Assembly (NCBI GenBank): GCA_041736675.1
Contig: JBGSTD010000060.1
Location: 34,542-98,541 of the forward strand
DNA from: Salaquimonas sp041736675
GTDB taxonomy: Bacteria; Pseudomonadota; Alphaproteobacteria; Rhizobiales; Rhizobiaceae
Direction of reading: 5' to 3'
DNA length: 64,000 nt
The translations under genes and the position numbers were made by a program. The notes below the pieces were generated by a model. That model was not told where the DNA came from, ran no database searches, and saw only the letters and a program-made list of their open reading frames with translations. Shown piece after piece: positions 53,263 through 61,679 of the stretch (position 1 is its first letter; every line of letters begins with the position of its first letter).

Positions 53263-54077
53263 AGAAAATTGTCAACGTTTTGACTATTGCCGGATCTGAT
53301 TCAGGCGGTGGTGCAGGTATTCAGGCAGACTTGAAGAGCTTTTCTGCCAATGGTGTTTATGGTGCATCGGTCATCACTGCGCTTACGGCGCAAAATACGT
53401 TAGGGGTCACCGGTATCCATGATGTGCCTATCGGGTTCATCGAGGCGCAGATGGATGCCGTGTTCTCTGATCTCGACATTTCAGCGGTCAAGATCGGCAT
53501 GCTTGCCAATGCGGCCATTATTGCAGCCGTTGCAGGCGGTCTGAAAAAATGGAAGGCTAGAAACATTGTCGTTGATCCGGTCATGGTAACCACCTCAGGT
53601 GTATCGCTGATTGCTGACAGCGCGATAGAAACACTGAAATCCGAGCTGTTTCCACTGGCTGACATTGTGACGCCAAATCTGCATGAAACCGCGCGGCTTA
53701 CCCATGGAAAGCTGGCAGTCAACCGCAACGAAATGCGCGGACAGGCAAAGGGTATTCTGGCAACCGGTGCAAAGGCTGTGCTGGTAAAGGGCGGGCATGC
53801 TCCTGCTGATGGAGATGACAGCGAGAGCGCTGATCTGCTGCTGCATGGCGGCGGTGACGAGTGGTTCAGCGCCAAACGAATCCATACGGACAACACCCAT
53901 GGCACAGGATGCTCCCTGTCTTCTGCAATTGCAGCGAATCTCGCCAAAGGCATGGAGCTGGTAGAAGCAGTACGAGCCGCAAAGATCTGGCTGACAGGCG
54001 CTATTGCTGCATCTGACGAGTTGCAGGTCGGCAGGGGCAACGGACCTGTCCACCACTTTCACAATCTGTGGCGATAG
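53259..54077 (+). CDS. thiD: Hydroxymethylpyrimidine/phosphomethylpyrimidine kinase
   Basis: A 272-residue ribokinase-type enzyme that phosphorylates HMP twice. Marks are LTIAGSDSGGGAGIQADLKS, DPVMVTTSGVSLI, ADIVTPNLHETARLTHGK and the catalytic HTDNTHGTGCSLSSAIAANL. The last of the three salvage genes under the TPP riboswitch. The absence of thiC, thiG, thiO or thiS nearby fits a salvage operon. Confidence 0.95.
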   Translation: MKKIVNVLTIAGSDSGGGAGIQADLKSFSANGVYGASVITALTAQNTLGVTGIHDVPIGFIEAQMDAVFSDLDISAVKIGMLANAAIIAAVAGGLKKWKARNIVVDPVMVTTSGVSLIADSAIETLKSELFPLADIVTPNLHETARLTHGKLAVNRNEMRGQAKGILATGAKAVLVKGGHAPADGDDSESADLLLHGGGDEWFSAKRIHTDNTHGTGCSLSSAIAANLAKGMELVEAVRAAKIWLTGAIAASDELQVGRGNGPVHHFHNLWR

Positions 54078-54110
54078 GTGCAGCCGATGATTTCTTCAAA
54101 GGACAAGAAC

Positions 54111-55193
54111 ATGAAGTTGACAAGAAGACAGGCGCTCACAAAACTGGCGAAAGGCGGCACAATTGTTGCTGCGGCCAGTCTGGCGCATCCTGCATTGGCG
54201 GATGAAAAAATCGAATGGAAAATGGTCACCTCGTGGCCAAAAAACCTGCCTGGTCCGGGTGTTAGCGCTCAACTTTTGGCCGACACCATAGGGAAACTTT
54301 CCAACGGAAGATTGAATGTTCGCCTGTATGCTGCCGGTGAATTGGTGCCGCCACTGGAGGCCTTTTCCGCCGTCGCCAACGGCACAGCTGAAATGGCGCA
54401 CACAGCGCCTCTGTTCTGGGCCGGGAAATTTCCAGCAGCCCCGCTGTTTACTGCCGGACCATTCGGCTTGACACCACTCGAACATATAACCTGGATCACC
54501 AAGGGTGGCGGTCAGCAGCTTTGGGATGAACTTTACAAGCCTTCGGGATTGAAACCCTTCATGGCCGGCAATACCGGGTATCAGATGGGTGGATGGTACA
54601 AGAATGAAATCAATTCTGTTGACGATTTCAAAGGGCTGAAAATCAGGATGCCGGGTCTTGGTGGCCTGGTGGTCCAGAAAATGGGCGCGGTTCCCGTGGG
54701 ATTGGCTCCGGGCGAAATATTCACCAGTCTGCAGACGGGTGTCATAGACGCGACCGAGTTTCTCGGACCATTTTCCGACAGTGCCATGGGATTTTACAAA
54801 GTAGCCAAAAACTACTATTTCCCCGGATTTCACGAACCCAATGGCACAGGTGAGGCGATTGTTAACCTCTCCGCATTGGAAGCGCTGCCAGATGATTTGC
54901 AGGATATCGTAGCCAAGGCCTGCGAGTGGGTTAACATGACTTCCCTCGCCGAGGCAGAATGGGAAAACGCTACCGCATTGGCTGCTCTGCAGTCAGATCA
55001 TGGCGTGACCCTGCGCCAGTTTCCGGAAGATGTGCTTGTCGCGGCAAGAAAGGCAACTGCCGAGGTGATGGCAGAACTTGGCAGCCTTGATGAAGTCACG
55101 GCAAAAATTGTTGCAAGCTATACAGGCGCTGCCCAACATCTGGGCAAATGGTCAGACGTTTCAGTCAAATCGTTTTTGTCGGCGCGCGGCTAG
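54111..55193 (+). CDS. TRAP transporter solute-binding protein (DctP family)
   Basis: A 360-residue periplasmic binding protein. The start KLTRRQALTKLAKGGTIVAA has twin arginines and a hydrophobic stretch, so export by Tat is likely. The mature domain starts EKIEWKMVTSWPKNLPGPGV and has KGLKIRMPGLGGLVVQKMG, the family segment with the carboxylate-binding arginine. The reading frame begins at 54078, but the ATG at 54111 has AAGGACAAGAAC upstream. No DctQ or DctM gene is in the window, so its transporter partner is elsewhere. Substrate unknown. Confidence 0.88.
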   Translation: MKLTRRQALTKLAKGGTIVAAASLAHPALADEKIEWKMVTSWPKNLPGPGVSAQLLADTIGKLSNGRLNVRLYAAGELVPPLEAFSAVANGTAEMAHTAPLFWAGKFPAAPLFTAGPFGLTPLEHITWITKGGGQQLWDELYKPSGLKPFMAGNTGYQMGGWYKNEINSVDDFKGLKIRMPGLGGLVVQKMGAVPVGLAPGEIFTSLQTGVIDATEFLGPFSDSAMGFYKVAKNYYFPGFHEPNGTGEAIVNLSALEALPDDLQDIVAKACEWVNMTSLAEAEWENATALAALQSDHGVTLRQFPEDVLVAARKATAEVMAELGSLDEVTAKIVASYTGAAQHLGKWSDVSVKSFLSARG

Positions 55194-55302
55194 AGCTTTT
55201 CCCCTTTTAACGGAATTGTTGAAAAGATAAGGAAATGCATGGAAATATCATGTTGGAGCGAGGAAGTGTTTCATTGAAATACTGAACCTCTCCAGGGCCT
55301 GT

Positions 55303-56196
55303 TCATCTGCTTTCGCCAAGCTTTGCCTTGATTTTCAAAAGATCCTGCCATGCAAGGCGTTTTTGGGCAGGCTGGCTCAGGAGAAATGCAGGATTGAGTG
55401 TTGCAAGGCACTCAAATTTCCTGACGCCAATATCAACCGTGTTCCATTTGCCCCTGATTGTCAGCAATGGCGCATTGGCATCAAGAAGCATCCTTGCCCC
55501 TGTATTGCCCATGATGATGACAAGTTTCGGTGCGGCAAGTTCGATATGGCGCTCGAGGAAGGGTTTGCAAATGGCAATTTCAGCAGGCGTTGGCGGCCGG
55601 TTTCCAGGCGAATGCCACGGCAACGCCGCCACTCGGTATACATCATCCGGCTTGATGTTGATGGCGGCGAGCATTTTCTCGAGAAGAACGCCGGAACGGG
55701 CCGCAAATGGCTCTCCCTGAATATCCTCATCGCGCCCCGGATGTTCGTCAATCAGCATCAGATCGACAAGCGGATTTCCAGAGGCGAAGACTGTATTCTT
55801 GGCGTTGGGGCGCAAATTGCAGCCTTCAAATGCTTCAATGGCAATTTTTAGCGCTTCGATAGTGGAAGCGGCACCTGCAATTTCTCTCGCCTGTGCAACA
55901 ACACTCTCGTCAGGCAGCACTGCATCATTGCGCCCTGATCCTGAATGCAAATCACCTTTGTTGAGAGCCGCGGCACGGTCTTTCAAGCTTGCCTGTGGCA
56001 TAGCACCGACGCCGCGTGTTTGAGGTCGGCTTGCCTTTGAGCGCTCCAGCAATTCTGCCATTGCCGCTTCGCTCTCCGCAAACCGGTCAATGGATTGCTC
56101 GCTCAATGGAATATCGTCTCCCATTTCTGCGAGCCATTCGAGAATATGAAGTGGATGATCGTTCATTTTTTCACAATAACGCCGCACTTGGTACAA
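55303..56196 (-). CDS. Uracil-DNA glycosylase-like protein (family 4-like), diverged motifs
   Basis: A 297-residue protein whose C-terminal 190 residues match the UDG superfamily, with LPWHSPGNRPPTPAEIAICK and KLVIIMGNTGARMLL. The usual motif A GEAPG is DEHPG here (in DEHPGRDEDIQGEPF), and the usual HPA of motif 2 is NPA (in ATLNPAFLLSQPAQKRLAW). The expected cluster cysteine near CNLRPNAKNTVFASGNP is present but its usual partners are not obvious. The first 100 residues are low-complexity. It could be an active glycosylase with changed specificity or an inactive relative. It lies convergent with the TRAP gene. Confidence 0.75.
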   Translation of the reverse strand: MYQVRRYCEKMNDHPLHILEWLAEMGDDIPLSEQSIDRFAESEAAMAELLERSKASRPQTRGVGAMPQASLKDRAAALNKGDLHSGSGRNDAVLPDESVVAQAREIAGAASTIEALKIAIEAFEGCNLRPNAKNTVFASGNPLVDLMLIDEHPGRDEDIQGEPFAARSGVLLEKMLAAINIKPDDVYRVAALPWHSPGNRPPTPAEIAICKPFLERHIELAAPKLVIIMGNTGARMLLDANAPLLTIRGKWNTVDIGVRKFECLATLNPAFLLSQPAQKRLAWQDLLKIKAKLGESR

Positions 56197-56320
56197 TCCG
56201 AGTCATTTTTACGGTTTTACCTCGCCTCAATTCGGTTTTAGTGTGGTTAGTTGAAACTTGATGTCTTTGCGCCACAGCCGCTTTAGGTTATGAACGCTCA
56301 AATAATTTGAGGAGTAGGTT

Positions 56321-58051
56321 ATGTCCGAGGAAAATACCGTGTCAACTGAAGCTGAATCTGAAGTAATGGCGCTTCCCGAGCGTGAAAGTATGCCATTTGA
56401 TGTTGTGATCGTCGGTGCGGGTCCTGCAGGCCTTTCTGCGGCAATCCGCTTGAAGCAGATCAACGAGGAACTGACAGTGGTTGTTCTTGAAAAAGGACCT
56501 GAAGTTGGCGCACATATACTCTCGGGTGCTGTGGTGGACCCGATTGCCATCAACAAATTGATACCTGACTGGAAAGAGGATGGCGATCATCCTTTCAAGG
56601 TGGAGGTTACCGCAGACGAGTTTCACATGCGCAGCGAAAAAGGCGGTTTCAAACTGCCCAATTTCGCTTTCCCTCCACTCCTCAACAACCATGGCAACTA
56701 TATTGTTTCACTTGGAAATGTTTGCCGCTGGCTGGCTGCCCGAGCCGAGGCAATGGGTGTCGAAATTTATCCGGGCTTTGCTGGCTCTGAAATTCTCTAC
56801 AACAAAAAAGGTGAAGTATACGGCGTTGCCACGGGTGACATGGGCATTGGCAAGGACGGCAAGCCCGGCCCGAACTTTGAACGCGGAATGGAACTTCATG
56901 GCAAATACGTATTGATTGCAGAAGGCGTTAGGGGATCCCTTGCCAAACAGTTGATCAGGAAATTCGATCTCGATCGCGACAGCGATCCGCAAAAATTTGG
57001 TCTTGGCATGAAAGAACTTTGGGAAATTGATCCTGCAAAGCACAAGCAGGGCCATGTGAGCCATTCGTTTGGCTGGCCGCTTGACAAGAATACAGATGGC
57101 GGGTCGTTCATCTATCACATCGACAACAATCAGGTTTATGTCGGCTTTGTAGTGGCTCTTGGTTACAAAAATCCGTACCTGTCACCATTCGAGGAATTCC
57201 AGCGTTTCAAAACCCACCCGGCTGTTGCTTCTTTGCTCGAAGGCGGCAAGCGTATTGCCTATGGTGCGAGAGCAATAACACAAGGCGGCTGGCAGTCTGT
57301 TCCCAAACTGTGTTTTCCAGGCGGCGCGCTTCTCGGTTGCTCGGCAGGCTTTGTCAACGTACCGCGCATCAAGGGTTCACACAACGCGATGCTTTCGGGC
57401 ATGCTGGCTGCTGAAAAAGTTGCAGCCGCGATTGCCGCTGGACGCGAGCAGGACGAGTTGACCGAGTATGAAAAAGAGTGGCGTGAAAGCGAGATTGGCA
57501 AGGATCTCAAGCCGGTGCGCAATGTCAAGCCGCTGGTAACGCGTTTTGGTACGCTTTGGGGAACGATGATCAGCGGTTTCGAGATGTGGTGCAATACGGT
57601 GGTAAAATGGTCACCGTTTGGAACGCTGCATCACCAAAAGCCTGATTACAAGGCAACTGAGCCGGCGGCAAAACACAGCAAGATCAATTATCCAAGACCT
57701 GATGGAAAATTGACATTTGACCGGTTGTCCTCAGTGTTTTTATCAAACACCAACCACGCCGAAGAGCAGCCCTCACATCTGCATGTGGGCGACCTCGCTT
57801 TGCAGCACAATTCTGAACTGGAAGTGTATGCAGGTCCGTCAAGCCGCTATTGCCCGGCAGGGGTTTATGAATGGGTGGACAGTGACGGAAACTCGATCAT
57901 CAATGGCGAGGGAAAGACGGAAGGCGCAAGGTTTGTCGTCAATTTCCAGAACTGCGTCCACTGCAAGACATGCGACATCAAGGACCCGAACCAGAATATA
58001 AACTGGGTTCCCCCGCAAGGCGGCGAAGGCCCGGTCTACCCCAATATGTAA
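56321..58051 (+). CDS. Electron transfer flavoprotein-ubiquinone oxidoreductase
   Basis: A 576-residue membrane-associated flavoprotein passing electrons from ETF to ubiquinone. The FAD motif is VVIVGAGPAGLSAAIRL; the ubiquinone region carries GGWQSVPKLCFPGGALLG; the C-terminal 4Fe-4S site shows NCVHCKTCDIKDPNQNINW with a further cysteine in SSRYCPAGVYEW. Length is normal. The last codons (GGEGPVYPNM) lie in a palindrome that is duplicated downstream. No etfA or etfB is near. Confidence 0.95.
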   Translation: MSEENTVSTEAESEVMALPERESMPFDVVIVGAGPAGLSAAIRLKQINEELTVVVLEKGPEVGAHILSGAVVDPIAINKLIPDWKEDGDHPFKVEVTADEFHMRSEKGGFKLPNFAFPPLLNNHGNYIVSLGNVCRWLAARAEAMGVEIYPGFAGSEILYNKKGEVYGVATGDMGIGKDGKPGPNFERGMELHGKYVLIAEGVRGSLAKQLIRKFDLDRDSDPQKFGLGMKELWEIDPAKHKQGHVSHSFGWPLDKNTDGGSFIYHIDNNQVYVGFVVALGYKNPYLSPFEEFQRFKTHPAVASLLEGGKRIAYGARAITQGGWQSVPKLCFPGGALLGCSAGFVNVPRIKGSHNAMLSGMLAAEKVAAAIAAGREQDELTEYEKEWRESEIGKDLKPVRNVKPLVTRFGTLWGTMISGFEMWCNTVVKWSPFGTLHHQKPDYKATEPAAKHSKINYPRPDGKLTFDRLSSVFLSNTNHAEEQPSHLHVGDLALQHNSELEVYAGPSSRYCPAGVYEWVDSDGNSIINGEGKTEGARFVVNFQNCVHCKTCDIKDPNQNINWVPPQGGEGPVYPNM

Positions 58052-58174
58052 TCAATATTGGGGTGAGGGCAGTCTTTTGTCGCCGCCGTAAAAATTGGCG
58101 GTGAAGGCCCGGTCTACCCCAATATGTAATTTTTATTGGGGTGCGGGCAGTCTCTTGCCGCCGCCGAACTTTTT
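58019..58174 (+). repeat. 78 bp tandem duplication of a palindrome spanning the ETF-QO stop codon
   Basis: Copy 1 (58019-58096) and copy 2 (58097 to about 58174) are near-identical. Copy 1 contains the last codons and stop of the ETF-QO gene. Each unit has a hairpin: CCCCAATAT (58039-58047) with its complement at 58055-58063 in copy 1, with the TAA stop in the 7-base loop. GC-rich outer arms GGCGGCGA (58019-58026) and TCGCCGCC (58080-58087) can pair too. It may act as a transcription stop or mRNA protector. Confidence 0.85.
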
Positions 58175-58321
58175 TCGAGAATAATGAGCTGAGCGCAATG
58201 TGGTTCAGGTTGCAATCACATTGGCTTTGTCGCCGCCCGAATAACGCCTGTATCAGGGTTGTTTCGTCCAAACCGGGCAATAAAATTTTACTTGGCCTGT
58301 CTTTGAACATTTCCATGCGTT

Positions 58322-59863
58322 ATGATTCGTATTGAGCGCGTATCTGAGGAAATCCATTTGGCCAGCCCTGTAGAAAAAGCAATCGAGCAAACGATTGAAC
58401 AGACCACTGAGGTCATTCAAAATACCGCGAAAGCGATTACCGAAACTGCGGCCAATGGCAGCCATGGTTCTCTGGCTGATCTTGGTTCAATCGCTGCGGT
58501 TGCTTCCCTCGCGGTGATCCTGGGATTGATCTTTGTTCGCCTGCGCCAGCCGCCGATCGTTGGATATATTGCGGCAGGCCTGCTGCTTGGTCCAACCGGT
58601 TTTGGTCTGGTCCAGCAATCTGAATCAATCACCATTCTGGCAGAGCTTGGCGTCTTGCTGTTGCTGTTTTTGATTGGCATGGAGCTCTCGGTCCGGGCCT
58701 TCGTTCTGGTTCTGCTCCCCGCCGTTACGATTGCTGTTGGTCAGGTTCTGGCAGGTATGGCCGTTACCCTTTTGCTCGGTTATGTGCTGGACTGGAGCTG
58801 GCCGCAAATTATCCTGCTCGGGTTTATCGTTGCGCTTTCATCCACCGCAGTTGCAATCAAGGTTCTCGAAGATGTCGGCGAGTTGCGTACTGAAACCGGG
58901 CGGATCACCATCGGCGTTCTGATTGCGCAGGACATCGCGATTGTTCCAATGCTGATAGTTGCTGAAAGCTTTGGTCAGGCCGGCGAAGTATCATGGGTAA
59001 ACACAATTGCATTGATTTCCGCATGCATCGGCGTCTTGGGGCTGCTGATCTGGTATTTGAACAAGCCGGGTAAAATCACGTTGCCCTTCACAAGATATTT
59101 CCAGGGTAAACCGGATCTGCTGACATTGGCGATGCTGGCCTTCTGTTTCGCTTCGGCAACGGCCAGCAGTCTTGCAGGATTGTCAGCGGTGTATGGTGCG
59201 TTTCTGGCCGGTCTGATCATTGCAAATTCGACCATTCGCAGCGAAGCGATCGGTTTGACCTATCCCGTCCAGTCGATCCTGGTATTTGTTTTCTTCCTCT
59301 CGATCGGGTTGCTTATCGATCTCGATTTCATACTGGCAAATTGGGGTACGGTGCTGAGTTTTGTTCTGCTGACGGTTATTGCCAAAACCTTTTTGAATAT
59401 ATGGTTGGTGCATCGTGTCGGGTTTGAATGGGTAGTCGCTTTGCCCGCAGGACTGGCAATGGCGCAGATAGGCGAATTCTCTTTCATTCTAGCCTCGGTC
59501 GGGGTTTCCAGCCGTGTATTCGATGGCGATGCCTATCGTCTGGCATTGTCGGTGATAGCGATCAGTCTCATGATATCGCCACTCTGGATGTTGATGATCC
59601 GCCGCTTTCATGATGCCACCAGTGAACGGATATCCACGTTTAGGGAAGCTCTGGCTTATGCCTATTTGAATGAGTTTGGAGGCGTTCAAAGAGGGGGACA
59701 TGCGATTGCCCGGATCGCGTTTCGGGGCAAGGTGTTTTATCGGGCAGCTCGCATTTCTGCAAAAAGACGCAAGCAATTGAAATCTGAAAGCGCGGATAAC
59801 AATCGTGAAGTGGCTGCTGCACCGGTCTCCGTGGCATCGGACGGCGTCGACAAAGACGCGTAA
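58322..59863 (+). CDS. CPA2 family cation:proton antiporter (KefB/YbaL-like)
   Basis: A 513-residue membrane protein with about 12 helices (residues 50-430). Typical Na+/H+ exchanger-type segments are FVRLRQPPIVGYIAAGLLLG, PTGFGLVQQSESITILAELG, and VALSSTAVAIKVLEDVGELR with TETGRITIGVLIAQDIAIVP. It likely exchanges K+ or Na+ for protons. There is a 45-residue charged, Glu/Thr-rich N-terminal part before helix 1 and a short cytoplasmic tail; no TrkA-N (nucleotide-binding) domain follows. The start at 58322 is not confirmed by a ribosome site and may lie downstream. Confidence 0.88.
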   Translation: MIRIERVSEEIHLASPVEKAIEQTIEQTTEVIQNTAKAITETAANGSHGSLADLGSIAAVASLAVILGLIFVRLRQPPIVGYIAAGLLLGPTGFGLVQQSESITILAELGVLLLLFLIGMELSVRAFVLVLLPAVTIAVGQVLAGMAVTLLLGYVLDWSWPQIILLGFIVALSSTAVAIKVLEDVGELRTETGRITIGVLIAQDIAIVPMLIVAESFGQAGEVSWVNTIALISACIGVLGLLIWYLNKPGKITLPFTRYFQGKPDLLTLAMLAFCFASATASSLAGLSAVYGAFLAGLIIANSTIRSEAIGLTYPVQSILVFVFFLSIGLLIDLDFILANWGTVLSFVLLTVIAKTFLNIWLVHRVGFEWVVALPAGLAMAQIGEFSFILASVGVSSRVFDGDAYRLALSVIAISLMISPLWMLMIRRFHDATSERISTFREALAYAYLNEFGGVQRGGHAIARIAFRGKVFYRAARISAKRRKQLKSESADNNREVAAAPVSVASDGVDKDA

Positions 59864-59899
59864 AACCAAGCCTCGCATTGAGAAGCCTGCAACAAACCT

Positions 59900-60682
59900 T
59901 CAGGCAATTTGATCCTGCAGAATGGCGCCGAGGATTTTTTCCATATCACTGGCAACAAGGCCCGCACCAATCCGTTTTCCCGCTTCGCCGTGCAGCCAGC
60001 AAGCCGCCGCGCAAACTTCAAAAAGCGGAAGTCCTTGAGCAGCAAGACCAGTGATCATTCCAGCCAGAACATCCCCTGTACCTGCCTTTGCCAGCCAGGG
60101 CGATGCATGCTGATTGGCAATGCTGCGGCCATCTGGATGGGCAATGATCGTTTCTTTCCCTTTGAGGACGATAATGCATCCGGTTATCTTCGCTGCCGAA
60201 ACTGCCTTTTCAGCGCGCTCACCGCTCAACATGGGAAATGCCCGCGCGAACTCACCTTCATGCGGTGTAAGGATATTTTGTGCCAAGGCAAAGGGATAAA
60301 GGCCTTCATTCACCGCCGGAATTGCATTGGCATCGAGTATGCAGCTCGCTCCATATGGATTGTGTAAAGCCTCGGCAATCTGGTCTTTATGTGCACCACC
60401 AGGTCCTGCCAGGATGGCCGATACACGCTTCAGTTCGTCGCCCGCTTTATTGCGCACCATGATGTCGGGCGGCAGGATGGTTCGGTACAAATCCGCCGTT
60501 TCCGGCGCAACCACTGTGGTCAATCCTGCCCCGATTCGGCTGCAGGCAGATGCGGCAAGATGCGTTGCTCCCGTCAGCTCAAAAGCACCGTGGATTAACG
60601 CATGGCCGCGGTCGTATTTGTGGGCATCGCTATCAGGAGCCTTTAACAGGTGTTTCCAAATTTTTGGTGAGTTGATCTGCAT
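59900..60682 (-). CDS. nnrD: ADP-dependent NAD(P)H-hydrate dehydratase
   Basis: A 260-residue protein with the ribokinase-like YjeF C-terminal domain: LAGPGGAHKDQIAEAL, LTPHEGEFARAFPMLSGERA, and ASPWLAKAGTGDVLAGMITG. It repairs hydrated NAD(P)H. The N-terminal epimerase domain found in E. coli NnrD/NnrE fusions is absent, so the epimerase must be separate. The frame runs up to 60742, overlapping the upstream gene by 20 bases; the ATG at 60682 is preferred as it gives a normal N-terminus. Third gene of a minus-strand amn-EEP-nnrD set. Confidence 0.85.
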   Translation of the reverse strand: MQINSPKIWKHLLKAPDSDAHKYDRGHALIHGAFELTGATHLAASACSRIGAGLTTVVAPETADLYRTILPPDIMVRNKAGDELKRVSAILAGPGGAHKDQIAEALHNPYGASCILDANAIPAVNEGLYPFALAQNILTPHEGEFARAFPMLSGERAEKAVSAAKITGCIIVLKGKETIIAHPDGRSIANQHASPWLAKAGTGDVLAGMITGLAAQGLPLFEVCAAACWLHGEAGKRIGAGLVASDMEKILGAILQDQIA

Positions 60683-60722
60683 GGTTGCACTGTACAATCT
60701 GCGGCACAATTTACCAGCCTGT

Positions 60723-61661
60723 TCAATTGATGAACTCGACAAGAAGCGGTAGGTGGTCTGATCCGATAGCGGGCAATGTTTTGACAGACCTTATCCTGAC
60801 ACTTCCCTTGGCCATCACATTGTCGATCGGCAAACCGAAAAACGGGGCAAGCGTCGTCGGAAACAGGCCAAGCATCCATGTGCCGCCAAACCCTTCGGCA
60901 ACGCTCATTCCTGATGTTTTCGCAAATTTTCTCACCGCATGGCTCCATGTTGCCGCATTGAAATCGCCGACAACAAGGGCATCTGCATGAATGGTTGCCA
61001 GTCGCGGCTCGATTGCCTGCAATTGTGCCGGACCTGAAGCTGGCCAGGGCCAACGCATGTGAACGATACCGATCTCAATCCATTTTCCAGCAAGTTCAAC
61101 TTCGGTTATCCCTAGAGCCGCGTAGTCATGGCAATAGTTTTTGTCACTTCGCATCGGAATTTTTGAAAAGAGCATTGTGCCGCCAATTGCCTGCCACTCC
61201 GGGCAATGAAAGTTGTATGGGTATACGGATTTCAGCAGTTCCAGTTTTGGCGCCCATTGGCTTGAGGTCTCACCAAGTGACACGAGATCAGCATTTGTAT
61301 TGATGATCATCTCCAGTACTGCGTCCTTGAATGGGTTATCGAAACGCAAATTATAGTGCAGCAAGGACAATCTTGGGCTTTGGATCTCCTTGGCATCAGT
61401 ATTGTCTTGAGGGAACTGCAACACCATCCTGTTGCCGGCACCACTTTGCCATACGCCCAAAGCTGCAAAGAAAATCAGGATCAACGGCACACGGCGAACG
61501 TTGATGATGATACCCGCAAGTGCCCAAACAATCATCGCGAGTGCAAAGTGCCAGCGAAACTGCGCCAAAGTATCAAATGCCGGATGCAAGGCCCCGAGAA
61601 ATCCAAGGCAAATGCCGAGGATCAGGCCAAGCGAGACCACGCTGTAAAGAATTCTGGTCAT
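60723..61661 (-). CDS. Membrane-anchored endonuclease/exonuclease/phosphatase family protein
   Basis: A 312-residue protein with three N-terminal helices (about 5-85) and a C-terminal EEP domain. The metal-binding marks are LVSLGETSSQWAP, VVGDFNAATWSHAVRKFA and IGSDHLPLLVEF. The active site probably faces the periplasm. The substrate could be a nucleic acid or phospholipid; that cannot be said from sequence. It lies 18 bases downstream of amn. Confidence 0.85.
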   Translation of the reverse strand: MTRILYSVVSLGLILGICLGFLGALHPAFDTLAQFRWHFALAMIVWALAGIIINVRRVPLILIFFAALGVWQSGAGNRMVLQFPQDNTDAKEIQSPRLSLLHYNLRFDNPFKDAVLEMIINTNADLVSLGETSSQWAPKLELLKSVYPYNFHCPEWQAIGGTMLFSKIPMRSDKNYCHDYAALGITEVELAGKWIEIGIVHMRWPWPASGPAQLQAIEPRLATIHADALVVGDFNAATWSHAVRKFAKTSGMSVAEGFGGTWMLGLFPTTLAPFFGLPIDNVMAKGSVRIRSVKTLPAIGSDHLPLLVEFIN

Positions 61662-61679
61662 GTCATAGCCCTTGAATTT

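Noticed and set aside
53357..54040. 227-codon open frame on the minus strand
   Set aside because: It is antisense to thiD, whose catalytic motifs are complete; the translation is Ala/Ser/Pro-rich noise.
55194..55302. Possible bidirectional terminator between the TRAP and UDG-like genes
   Set aside because: Only short, poorly paired A/T-rich arms are present; no convincing hairpin with a T-run could be drawn.
57978..58316. 112-codon minus-strand frame with repeated peptide RRRQ-TA-TPI-ITYWGRPGL
   Set aside because: The peptide repeat comes from the 78 bp DNA duplication and palindrome; half the frame is antisense to the ETF-QO gene and no start signal is seen.
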